A stretch of 64,000 bases of DNA, from assembly GCF_005116505.1 (NCBI RefSeq), contig NZ_SWBR01000005.1, positions 62,001-126,000 of the forward strand, read 5' to 3'. The notes beneath the pieces were generated by a model. It was given only the letters and a program-made list of their open reading frames with translations, had not been told where the DNA came from and searched no databases. The position numbers and the translations under genes were made by a program. This DNA comes from Pedobacter polaris. GTDB lineage: Bacteria > Bacteroidota > Bacteroidia > Sphingobacteriales > Sphingobacteriaceae. Within the stretch, counting starts at the first letter, position 1, and each line of letters begins with the position of its first letter. Of this stretch, positions 23,509 to 30,183 are shown piece by piece.

Positions 23509-24846
23509 ATGAAGAAGCTATTTACTACTTTAAGTAATATCTGGAAAATACAAGAATTAAAAGAACGTATATTATTTACGTTAATGATTCTTGTAATTTA
23601 CAGGGTCGTTTGTCAAGTGGTTCTACCAGGTGTAGATCCTGCTCAGTTAGTAGATACTCAAAAAACTGGAATTTTAGGTTTGTTGGATATGTTTGCAGGT
23701 GGTGCTTTTTCAAAAGTATCAATTGTAGCTTTAGGCGTAATGCCTTATATCTCTGCATCTATTGTTGTACAGTTGTTAGGTATTGCTGTCCCTTCTTTCC
23801 AAAAAATGCAAAAAGAAGGTGAGAGTGGCAGAAAAAAATTAACACAGTACACGCGTTATCTAACAGTTTTTATTACAGCTATACAAGCTGTTGGTTATGT
23901 AAAAACTCAAATTAAACCAGAAGCAATACTTATTGATCATTTTACATTTTATGTGTTATCAGGCTTTGTATTAACGGCTGGAACTTTGTTTGTAATGTGG
24001 TTAGGTGAGAAAATCACTGATAAGGGAATTGGTAACGGTACGTCAGTAATTATTATGGTGGGTATTATAGCCCGTTTGCCAATCGCGCTACAACAAGAAG
24101 TTTCTTCAAAATTTGCTGGTAATGATGGCGGTTTGATTATGATTGTTTTAGAGATTGTTGCTTTATTAGCCGTTGTAATGTTTACTATCCTTATTGTTCA
24201 AGGTGTGCGTAAAGTACCTGTACAATATGCAAAAAGAATTGTTGGTAATAGACAAGTTGGGGGAGTTAGACAATATATTCCATTAAAAGTAAACGCGGCT
24301 GGTGTAATGCCAATCATTTTTGCTCAAGCTTTAATGTTTATTCCTAATGCTTTAATAGGCTTGTTTCCTGAAAAGCTAACAGATAGTTGGTTACACCAGT
24401 ATACAGATATTACATCGTTAACTTACAGTTTAACATTTGCATTTTTAATTATTGCATTTACTTTCTTCTATACTGCAATTACTGTTAACCCAACTCAAAT
24501 GTCTGATGACATGAAAAAGAATGGCGGATTTATTCCAGGTATTAAACCAGGACTAGCTACTTCTTCTTTCATTGATGATGTTATTTCTAAGATTACTTTC
24601 CCAGGATCGCTTTTCTTAGCAATTATTGCAATCCTTCCTTCATTTGCTGTTAAATTGGGTATTCAACAAGAATTTGCTCAATTCTTTGGAGGTACGTCAT
24701 TATTAATTTTAGTTGGTGTTGTTTTAGATACTTTACAACAAATTGAAAGTTATTTATTAATGCGCCACTATGATGGTTTAATGAAAACAGGTAGAGTTAC
24801 AGGCAGAACAGGAATTCCTGCAGCTGGCACTGGAGCCGCTTTGTAA
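23509..24846 (+). CDS. secY: Protein translocase subunit SecY
   Basis: The channel-forming subunit of the SecYEG translocon in the inner membrane, 445 residues with about ten membrane helices. Family signatures seen are GALGVMPYISASIVVQLL-like (ALGVMPYISASIVVQLLGI, about 75-93) and GIKPGLATSSFIDDV. The C-terminal loop VQYAKRIVGNRQVGGVRQYIP is also typical. It is co-transcribed with rplO and map. Confidence 0.97.
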   Translation: MKKLFTTLSNIWKIQELKERILFTLMILVIYRVVCQVVLPGVDPAQLVDTQKTGILGLLDMFAGGAFSKVSIVALGVMPYISASIVVQLLGIAVPSFQKMQKEGESGRKKLTQYTRYLTVFITAIQAVGYVKTQIKPEAILIDHFTFYVLSGFVLTAGTLFVMWLGEKITDKGIGNGTSVIIMVGIIARLPIALQQEVSSKFAGNDGGLIMIVLEIVALLAVVMFTILIVQGVRKVPVQYAKRIVGNRQVGGVRQYIPLKVNAAGVMPIIFAQALMFIPNALIGLFPEKLTDSWLHQYTDITSLTYSLTFAFLIIAFTFFYTAITVNPTQMSDDMKKNGGFIPGIKPGLATSSFIDDVISKITFPGSLFLAIIAILPSFAVKLGIQQEFAQFFGGTSLLILVGVVLDTLQQIESYLLMRHYDGLMKTGRVTGRTGIPAAGTGAAL

Positions 24847-24854
24847 AAGTTAAC

Positions 24855-25640
24855 ATGTCAAAAATTTATTATAAATCTCCGGAGGAGATCGAATTAATAA
24901 GAGAAAGTTCTTTACTTGTTTCAAAAACGTTAGCAGAAGTTGCTAAAATAATTGCACCAGGTGTTACTACTATTGCATTAGATAAATTAGCTTATGAATT
25001 TATTAAGGATCATGGAGCTATTCCTGCCTTTTTAAATTATGGAGGTTTCCCTAATTCATTGTGTATTTCACCAAATGACCAAGTGGTTCACGGTTTCCCT
25101 AATGACTATGTTATCAAGGAGGGAGACTTAATTTCAGTTGATTGTGGTGTAATTAAAAATAACTTTTTTGGCGATTCTGCTTATACATTCTCTATTGGAG
25201 AAGTGGATACCGAAAAGCAAAAACTAACTAAAGTAACTCAAGAGTGCTTAAGTCTAGCAATAGATAAAGCAGTTGTTGGTATGCGAATTGGAGATATTGC
25301 TTTTGCAGTACAAAATCATGCAGAGAGCAACGGTTTTGGAGTTGTTAGAGAACTTGTAGGGCATGGTGTTGGAGTTAAGCTTCACGAGAAACCAGAAGTG
25401 CCAAATTATGGTAAAAGAGGTAGTGGAGTTAAATTAGAAGAAGGAATGGTAATTGCCATAGAGCCAATGATTAATGCTGGTACTCCAGCTGTTAAGTTTT
25501 GGTCTGATGGATGGACAGTAACTACAAGAGATAATAAACCTTCAGCACATTTTGAACATACGGTTGCTATCAAAAGGGGGAAAGCAGATGTTTTATCGAC
25601 CTTTTCACTTATTGAAGAAGTTTTAAAAGAAAAAAAGTAA
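24855..25640 (+). CDS. map: Methionine aminopeptidase, type I
   Basis: Removes the initiator methionine from new proteins in the cytoplasm. It has 261 residues and the type-I metal-ligand set: Asp in SVDCGV and GDSAYTF, His in GHGVGVKLHEKP, Glu in IAIEPMINAG and Glu in HFEHTVAI. No zinc-finger N-terminal extension. It follows secY by 8 bases; adk, found here in some bacteria, is absent. Confidence 0.96.
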   Translation: MSKIYYKSPEEIELIRESSLLVSKTLAEVAKIIAPGVTTIALDKLAYEFIKDHGAIPAFLNYGGFPNSLCISPNDQVVHGFPNDYVIKEGDLISVDCGVIKNNFFGDSAYTFSIGEVDTEKQKLTKVTQECLSLAIDKAVVGMRIGDIAFAVQNHAESNGFGVVRELVGHGVGVKLHEKPEVPNYGKRGSGVKLEEGMVIAIEPMINAGTPAVKFWSDGWTVTTRDNKPSAHFEHTVAIKRGKADVLSTFSLIEEVLKEKK

Positions 25641-25659
25641 AAAATTAAAAATTTTTATT

Positions 25660-25667
25660 TAATTTTG
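25660..25667 (+). promoter_or_regulatory. -7 element of an infA promoter
   Basis: TAATTTTG matches TAnnTTTG and is followed by CAACCC, as at the other r-protein promoters. No clear TTTG lies 19 bases upstream, so the promoter is probable rather than certain. Confidence 0.55.
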
Positions 25668-25711
25668 CAACCCTGTTTAATAGCAGCTAATTAAGTAAAA
25701 ATCAATATAAT

Positions 25712-25930
25712 ATGGCTAAACAAGCCTCAATTGAACAAGACGGAGTAATAAGAGAAGCGTTATCAAATGCTATGTTTCGAGTAGAACTTGAAAATGGCCA
25801 TGAAATTATCGCTCATATTTCAGGAAAGATGAGGATGCACTACATCAAAATCCTTCCTGGAGATAAAGTTAAATTAGAGATGTCGCCTTACGATTTATCA
25901 AAAGGCAGGATTACTTATAGATATAAATAA
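25712..25930 (+). CDS. infA: Translation initiation factor IF-1
   Basis: IF-1 binds the 30S A site during initiation. It has 72 residues with an OB fold and the conserved stretch MFRVELENGHEIIAHISGKMRMHYIKILPGD (in part), ending LSKGRITYRYK. It may be transcribed from its own promoter in the 71-base gap after map, and is followed by rpmJ one base after its stop. Confidence 0.97.
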   Translation: MAKQASIEQDGVIREALSNAMFRVELENGHEIIAHISGKMRMHYIKILPGDKVKLEMSPYDLSKGRITYRYK

Positions 25931-25931
25931 A

Positions 25932-26048
25932 ATGAAAGTTAGGTCATCAATTAAAAAACGTAGCGCTGATTGTAAGATTATTCGCCGTAAAGGAAAACTT
26001 TACGTAATTAACAAGAAAAATCCAAAGTACAAGCAACGTCAAGGATAA
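25932..26048 (+). CDS. rpmJ: 50S ribosomal protein L36, zinc-free type
   Basis: Ribosomal protein bL36, 38 residues, starting MKVRSSIKKRSADCKIIRRK and ending NPKYKQRQG. The classic form has a zinc site from three Cys and one His; here only Cys14 remains and the other positions are Ser11, Asn27 and Tyr33, so it cannot hold zinc in the usual way. It lies in its normal place between infA and rpsM. Confidence 0.96.
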   Translation: MKVRSSIKKRSADCKIIRRKGKLYVINKKNPKYKQRQG

Positions 26049-26064
26049 TTAAAAACATTCGAAT

Positions 26065-26100
26065 GAACTCGTACAACGGTGGTCCGCCGTTCGGTCGTTC
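26065..26100 (+). promoter_or_regulatory. Hairpin leader of rpsM
   Basis: AACGG (26075-26079) pairs with CCGTT (26087-26091), and GAAC (26065-26068) with GTTC (26097-26100) beyond an internal loop. It is a GC-rich island in an AT-rich gap directly before the alpha operon, ending 21 bases before the rpsM ATG. Confidence 0.45.
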
Positions 26101-26121
26101 GTCTTAAAACAACTTATAAAT

Positions 26122-26499
26122 ATGGCAAGGATTTCAGGTATTGATTTACCAAGAAACAAAAGAGGTGAAATTGGGTTAACTTATATCTTCGGAATAGGTA
26201 GACAAACTGCTCAGAACATTTTAACTGAGGCAGGAATTGATTTCAATAAAAAAGTACAAGACTGGTCAGACGATGAATTGTCTGCTATCCGTACAATCAT
26301 TAACGATGGAATTAAAGTAGAAGGTGCTTTACGTTCTGAAGTTCAATTAAACATCAAACGTTTAATGGATATTGGTTGTTACCGTGGCTTACGTCATAGA
26401 AAAGGTTTGCCTGTTCGTGGTCAACGTACAAAAAACAACTCTCGTACTCGTAAAGGGAAGAGAAAAACAGTTGCTAACAAGAAAAAAGCTACTAAATAA
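26122..26499 (+). CDS. rpsM: 30S ribosomal protein S13
   Basis: Ribosomal protein uS13, 125 residues, in the 30S head contacting the large subunit. Start MARISGIDLPRNKRGEIGLT, helix-two-turn-helix LTYIFGIGRQTAQNIL and tail LRHRKGLPVRGQRTKNNSRT are diagnostic. First gene of the alpha operon, with a structured leader. Confidence 0.98.
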   Translation: MARISGIDLPRNKRGEIGLTYIFGIGRQTAQNILTEAGIDFNKKVQDWSDDELSAIRTIINDGIKVEGALRSEVQLNIKRLMDIGCYRGLRHRKGLPVRGQRTKNNSRTRKGKRKTVANKKKATK

Positions 26500-26507
26500 T
26501 AAATGAT

Positions 26508-26577
26508 AAGCAATCTTTATGATTGCTTGGAACAAATTAATTAAAACGGTTAATGGGTCCGGGTTATTCGCTAATCC
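26508..26577 (+). promoter_or_regulatory. Two hairpins in the rpsM-rpsK gap
   Basis: A perfect 8-bp hairpin AAGCAATC (26508-26515) / GATTGCTT (26521-26528) is followed by GGGTTA (26561-26566) / TAATCC (26572-26577) with a TTCGC loop. The gap is 108 bases, wide for neighbouring r-protein genes. Confidence 0.4.
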
Positions 26578-26607
26578 AGTAATTCACTAACTTATTATTA
26601 AAGCAAA

Positions 26608-26997
26608 ATGGCTAAAAGCAAAAAAGTTACCAAAAAGCGTATAGTTGTTATCGAGTCTGTAGGTCAGGCTCACATCAACGCTACGTTCAACAACATCATT
26701 GTAACACTAACAAATAACAACGGTCAAACTATTTCATGGTCGTCTGCAGGTAAAATGGGATTTAAGGGTTCAAAAAAGAACACTCCATACGCTGCTGGTC
26801 AAGCTGCATCTGATTGCGGTAAAGTAGCATTTGATTTAGGTCTACGTAAAGTAGAAGTATTTGTTAAAGGCCCAGGTTCAGGCCGTGAGTCTGCAATCAG
26901 AACTTTACAAGTAGCTGGTATCGAAGTAACATCTATTAAAGATATTACTCCGCTTCCACACAATGGATGTCGTCCTCCTAAAAAGAGAAGAGTTTAA
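26608..26997 (+). CDS. rpsK: 30S ribosomal protein S11
   Basis: Ribosomal protein uS11, 129 residues, on the 30S platform. Conserved parts are HINATFNNIIVTLTNNNG, GQAASDCGKVAFDLGLRKVEVF and the C-terminal DITPLPHNGCRPPKKRRV. Alpha-operon order rpsM-rpsK-rpsD-rpoA-rplQ is conserved. Confidence 0.98.
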   Translation: MAKSKKVTKKRIVVIESVGQAHINATFNNIIVTLTNNNGQTISWSSAGKMGFKGSKKNTPYAAGQAASDCGKVAFDLGLRKVEVFVKGPGSGRESAIRTLQVAGIEVTSIKDITPLPHNGCRPPKKRRV

Positions 26998-27006
26998 TTA
27001 ATCATT

Positions 27007-27054
27007 TTTTAAAGCTAAGAGTCTGCAATTTAAAGGTTGCATGATACTTTAAAA
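27007..27054 (+). promoter_or_regulatory. Structured leader of rpsD
   Basis: An outer 8-bp stem TTTTAAAG (27007-27014) / CTTTAAAA (27047-27054) encloses an inner GCAA (27025-27028) / TTGC (27037-27040) hairpin. It ends 13 bases before the rpsD ATG. S4 is a known autoregulator in other bacteria, but no S4-site likeness was recognised. Confidence 0.4.
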
Positions 27055-27067
27055 TCAAAACAACACA

Positions 27068-27676
27068 ATGGCAAGATATACCGGACCAAAGTCCAAAATC
27101 GCCCGTAAATTCAGAGAGCCAATTTTCGGCCCTGACAAAGTATTAGACAGAAAAAATTACCCTCCAGGCCAACATGGCGCTTCTAAAAGAAGAGGAAAAC
27201 AATCTGAGTACGCAGTACAGTTAATGGAAAAACAAAAAGTAAAATACACTTATGGTGTGTTAGAAAAACAATTCCGTAACTTATTTACTAAAGCTTCTTC
27301 TCGTGAAGGTATCACTGGTGATAACTTATTACAATTATTAGAAGCACGTTTAGATAACACTGTATACAGACTAGGTATCGCTCCAACCCGTTCAGGTGCA
27401 CGTCAATTGGTTAGCCACAAACATGTAACTGTAAATGGTGAGGTTGTTAATATTCCATCATATCAATTAAGATCTGGTGATGTAATTGCAGTACGTGATA
27501 AATCTAAATCATTAGAAGCAATCACAAACTCTGTAGCAGGAAGAATAATCAATAAATTCAATTGGTTAGATTGGAATGCAAGCGAGTTAACAGGTAAGTT
27601 TTTAGCTTATCCTAACCGTGATGAGATCCCAGAAAACATTAAAGAGAATCTTATAGTAGAGTTATACTCTAAGTAA
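27068..27676 (+). CDS. rpsD: 30S ribosomal protein S4
   Basis: Ribosomal protein uS4, 202 residues, a primary 16S binder and, in E. coli, repressor of the alpha operon. It begins MARYTGPKSKIARKFREP, has the S4 RNA-binding domain RLDNTVYRLGIAPTRSGARQLVSHKHVTVNG (in part) and no N-terminal zinc cysteines. A terminator-like hairpin follows. Confidence 0.98.
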   Translation: MARYTGPKSKIARKFREPIFGPDKVLDRKNYPPGQHGASKRRGKQSEYAVQLMEKQKVKYTYGVLEKQFRNLFTKASSREGITGDNLLQLLEARLDNTVYRLGIAPTRSGARQLVSHKHVTVNGEVVNIPSYQLRSGDVIAVRDKSKSLEAITNSVAGRIINKFNWLDWNASELTGKFLAYPNRDEIPENIKENLIVELYSK

Positions 27677-27684
27677 TAATATCA

Positions 27685-27713
27685 GTTAAAGCCTACATGG
27701 CTTTAACTTTTTT
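27685..27713 (+). terminator. Terminator-like hairpin between rpsD and rpoA
   Basis: GTTAAAGCC (27685-27693) pairs perfectly with GGCTTTAAC (27699-27707), with a 5-base loop followed by six T. It looks like a full intrinsic terminator inside the alpha operon, so rpoA expression may depend on partial read-through or on an undetected promoter. Confidence 0.75.
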
Positions 27714-27754
27714 ACGTTACACATTATTAATATAACGATCTAAAAACATTATAA

Positions 27755-28747
27755 ATGGCAATTTTAGCATTTCAGAAACCAGATAAGGTAATCATGCAGA
27801 AATCAACTGATTTCGATGGTCAATTTGAATTTCGTCCTTTAGAGCCCGGTTTCGGTGTAACAATTGGTAATGCCTTGAGAAGAATTTTACTTTCTTCATT
27901 AGAAGGTTTTGCAATTACAAGTATTCGTTTTTCAGGCGTTTCTCATGAATTTTCTACCATGAAAGGTGTGGTAGAAGATCTAACTGAAATCATCTTAAAT
28001 TTAAAACAAGTTCGTTTTAAAAAAGTAGGTGAGTCAGGAGATTCAGAGAAAGTATTCATCATTGTAAATGGTCAAGACCAATTCTTAGCAGGTGATATCA
28101 CAAAATTCTCTAACAACTTCGAGGTTTTAAACCCTGATTTTGTAATCTGTAACATGGAGAAATCAGTTACTTTAGAAGTAGAATTAACTATTAATAAAGG
28201 ACGTGGTTATGTTCCAGCAGAAGAGAACAAAATTACTGATACAGTAGTTGGTGTAATTGCAATCGATTCGATTTTTACTCCAATGAAAAATGTAAAATAC
28301 ACGATCGAAAACTATCGTGTTGAGCAAAAAACAGATTACGAGAAATTAATTCTAGATATTTCTACCGATGGTTCAATCCATCCAGAAGAAGCTTTGAAAG
28401 AAGCTGCTAAAATTTTAATCCAACACTTTATGTTGTTCTCTGATGAGAATTTGGTATTAGAATCTCAAGCTAAAGAAGAAACTAAAGAAGTTGATGAGGA
28501 AATTTTACATATGCGTAAAATACTTAAAACTGAATTAGTTGATTTAGATCTTTCTGTACGTGCTTTAAACTGCTTAAAAGCAGCTGATATCCGTACTTTG
28601 GCTGATCTAGTTTCTTACGATGTTGCTGATATGTTAAAATTCAGAAACTTCGGTAAAAAATCATTAACTGAAATTCAAGAACTAGTTAAATCTAAACAAT
28701 TATCGTTTGGAATGAACCTTTCTAAATTCAAGTTAGACGAAGAGTAA
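27755..28747 (+). CDS. rpoA: RNA polymerase subunit alpha
   Basis: Scaffold subunit for RNA polymerase assembly, 330 residues. The N-terminal dimerisation domain has FRPLEPGFGVTIGNALRRILLSSLEG. The C-terminal domain reads LDLSVRALNCLKAADIRTLADLV and RNFGKKSLTEIQELV, the activator- and UP-element-contact region. It lies between the rpsD terminator-like hairpin and rplQ. Confidence 0.98.
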   Translation: MAILAFQKPDKVIMQKSTDFDGQFEFRPLEPGFGVTIGNALRRILLSSLEGFAITSIRFSGVSHEFSTMKGVVEDLTEIILNLKQVRFKKVGESGDSEKVFIIVNGQDQFLAGDITKFSNNFEVLNPDFVICNMEKSVTLEVELTINKGRGYVPAEENKITDTVVGVIAIDSIFTPMKNVKYTIENYRVEQKTDYEKLILDISTDGSIHPEEALKEAAKILIQHFMLFSDENLVLESQAKEETKEVDEEILHMRKILKTELVDLDLSVRALNCLKAADIRTLADLVSYDVADMLKFRNFGKKSLTEIQELVKSKQLSFGMNLSKFKLDEE

Positions 28748-28758
28748 AGTTTTCAGTT

Positions 28759-28862
28759 TTGAGTTTCAGTTGTGAAATTGTAACTCAAGGCTCGGAATAT
28801 AATTAATTAAATATTCACTGTGTATAATTCCCTCAGATTAAGTTCAAAGAGACGGTATACAC
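28759..28862 (+). promoter_or_regulatory. Two inverted repeats upstream of rplQ
   Basis: TTGAGTT (28759-28765) / AACTCAA (28782-28788) is followed by GTGTATA (28820-28826) / TATACAC (28856-28862). The second stem lies 15 bases before the rplQ ATG, similar in placement to the other r-protein leaders. Confidence 0.4.
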
Positions 28863-28877
28863 TTTACAAAACAAACA

Positions 28878-29468
28878 ATGAGACACGGTAAAAAAAATAA
28901 CCATTTAGGCAGAACAACTTCGCACAGAAAAGCGATGTTAGCTAACATGGCTTCTTCATTAATTAAGCACAAGAGAATTTCAACTACTTTAGCTAAAGCG
29001 AAAGTTTTACGTGGTTATGTTGAGCCTCTAATTACAAAATCTAAAACTGATACTACGCACTCTCGTCGTATTGTTTTCTCTTACTTACAAGATAAAGAAG
29101 TGGTAACTGAATTGTTCCGTGATGTAGCTGCAAAAGTTGCTAATCGTCCAGGTGGTTATACTCGTATTATCAAATTAAACAATCGTTTAGGTGATAATGC
29201 TGAAATGGCATTAATTGAATTAGTTGATTACAACGAAGTTTACGGTAAAGATACTGCTGCTGAAGAAAAGAAAACTACACGTAGAGGTAGAAGCAAAGCT
29301 AAAAAAGCTGATGCTCCTGCGGCTGAGGCTAAAGCTCCAAAAGCTGAAGCTGTAGTTGAAGAAGCTGTAGTTGTTGAAGAAGAAGCAGCACCAGCTGTTG
29401 AAGAAACTCCTGCAACTAAAGAAGCTAAACCAGAAGCTAGCGCTGAAGAAGAAGCTCCAAAAGCATAG
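28878..29468 (+). CDS. rplQ: 50S ribosomal protein L17 with an acidic alanine-rich tail
   Basis: Ribosomal protein bL17, 196 residues. The core (1-123) has MRHGKKNNHLGRTTSHRKAM, the LIKHKRISTTLAKAK helix and RPGGYTRIIKL. From about residue 124 a low-complexity tail of A, E, K, P and V adds some 70 residues, first basic (RRGRSKAKK) then strongly acidic. It is the last gene of the alpha operon and is closed by a clear terminator. Confidence 0.97.
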   Translation: MRHGKKNNHLGRTTSHRKAMLANMASSLIKHKRISTTLAKAKVLRGYVEPLITKSKTDTTHSRRIVFSYLQDKEVVTELFRDVAAKVANRPGGYTRIIKLNNRLGDNAEMALIELVDYNEVYGKDTAAEEKKTTRRGRSKAKKADAPAAEAKAPKAEAVVEEAVVVEEEAAPAVEETPATKEAKPEASAEEEAPKA

Positions 29469-29490
29469 TTAATCTTAACTAAAATATAAA

Positions 29491-29523
29491 AGCCCTTTAA
29501 GAATTTCTTAAAGGGCTTTTTTT
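29491..29523 (+). terminator. Terminator of the alpha operon
   Basis: AGCCCTTTAAG (29491-29501) pairs with CTTAAAGGGCT (29507-29517), followed by a T run. It ends the 15-kb r-protein run that begins at rplC. Confidence 0.92.
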
Positions 29524-29556
29524 ATAAACAATGCATTGAGTTTGAAGTTATAAAGT

Positions 29557-30180
29557 TTATACTTTAATATCTTGCATCCCATAATGTTTTAAAATATCAT
29601 CAGGGACACCTGCCCATTGATTTGGAGTGTTGCCTACATAACCAATATCTCTTACTCCAATTTCACTAGTATAGAAACCAGATGCCGTGAGACTTCTCAT
29701 TCTATTGAAGAAGGAAACTCCTGCTCGCATTTCAGGTTTTGCTTTATTAGGGTAAGCAATTTCATCAATAATGCTAATTCGTTCTTGAGCAGATGCTTCA
29801 ATGAAAGGCTTTTCAAATCTATTAAAACATTGTATATCTAGCCATTTTAAACCACCTCGCATTGGTACTTGATGGTCTGGCATATCCTTTACAATAAATT
29901 CTATAAATTCTGGAACTTTGGCGTCTGTTGCACTACCTGATATCTCATCTTTTGGAATGATAATGTCAACCAAAACTGTTATGGTAGCCATTTCATGCTT
30001 ATTAAAGAAAGTTTCATTCTTTAATTTTTGATCTCTCTCTGTTTCCCATGGTTCACGCCCTGCTGTACTTTCAGCTGTGCTAACTACTTCTTTTTCTGCT
30101 GAATCTTTACATGCACCAACTAATAGGGTTGTACTTAATGCAGTTAGGCCTATAGCCTTTAAGGAATCGCGTCTATTCAT
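29557..30180 (-). CDS. Gluconate 2-dehydrogenase subunit 3 family, Tat lipoprotein
   Basis: Small subunit of an FAD-linked periplasmic dehydrogenase, 207 residues. The N terminus MNRRDSLKAIG has the twin-arginine motif, and LLVGAC (to about residue 24) is a lipobox, so it should be Tat-exported and lipid-anchored. The body fits the Gluconate_2-dh3 family (ITVLVDIIIPKDEISGSATDAKVPEFIEFIV region). It lies 3 bases after the GMC gene in the same operon. It may act as chaperone and export escort for the GMC subunit. Confidence 0.88.
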   Translation of the reverse strand: MNRRDSLKAIGLTALSTTLLVGACKDSAEKEVVSTAESTAGREPWETERDQKLKNETFFNKHEMATITVLVDIIIPKDEISGSATDAKVPEFIEFIVKDMPDHQVPMRGGLKWLDIQCFNRFEKPFIEASAQERISIIDEIAYPNKAKPEMRAGVSFFNRMRSLTASGFYTSEIGVRDIGYVGNTPNQWAGVPDDILKHYGMQDIKV

Positions 30181-30183
30181 AAT

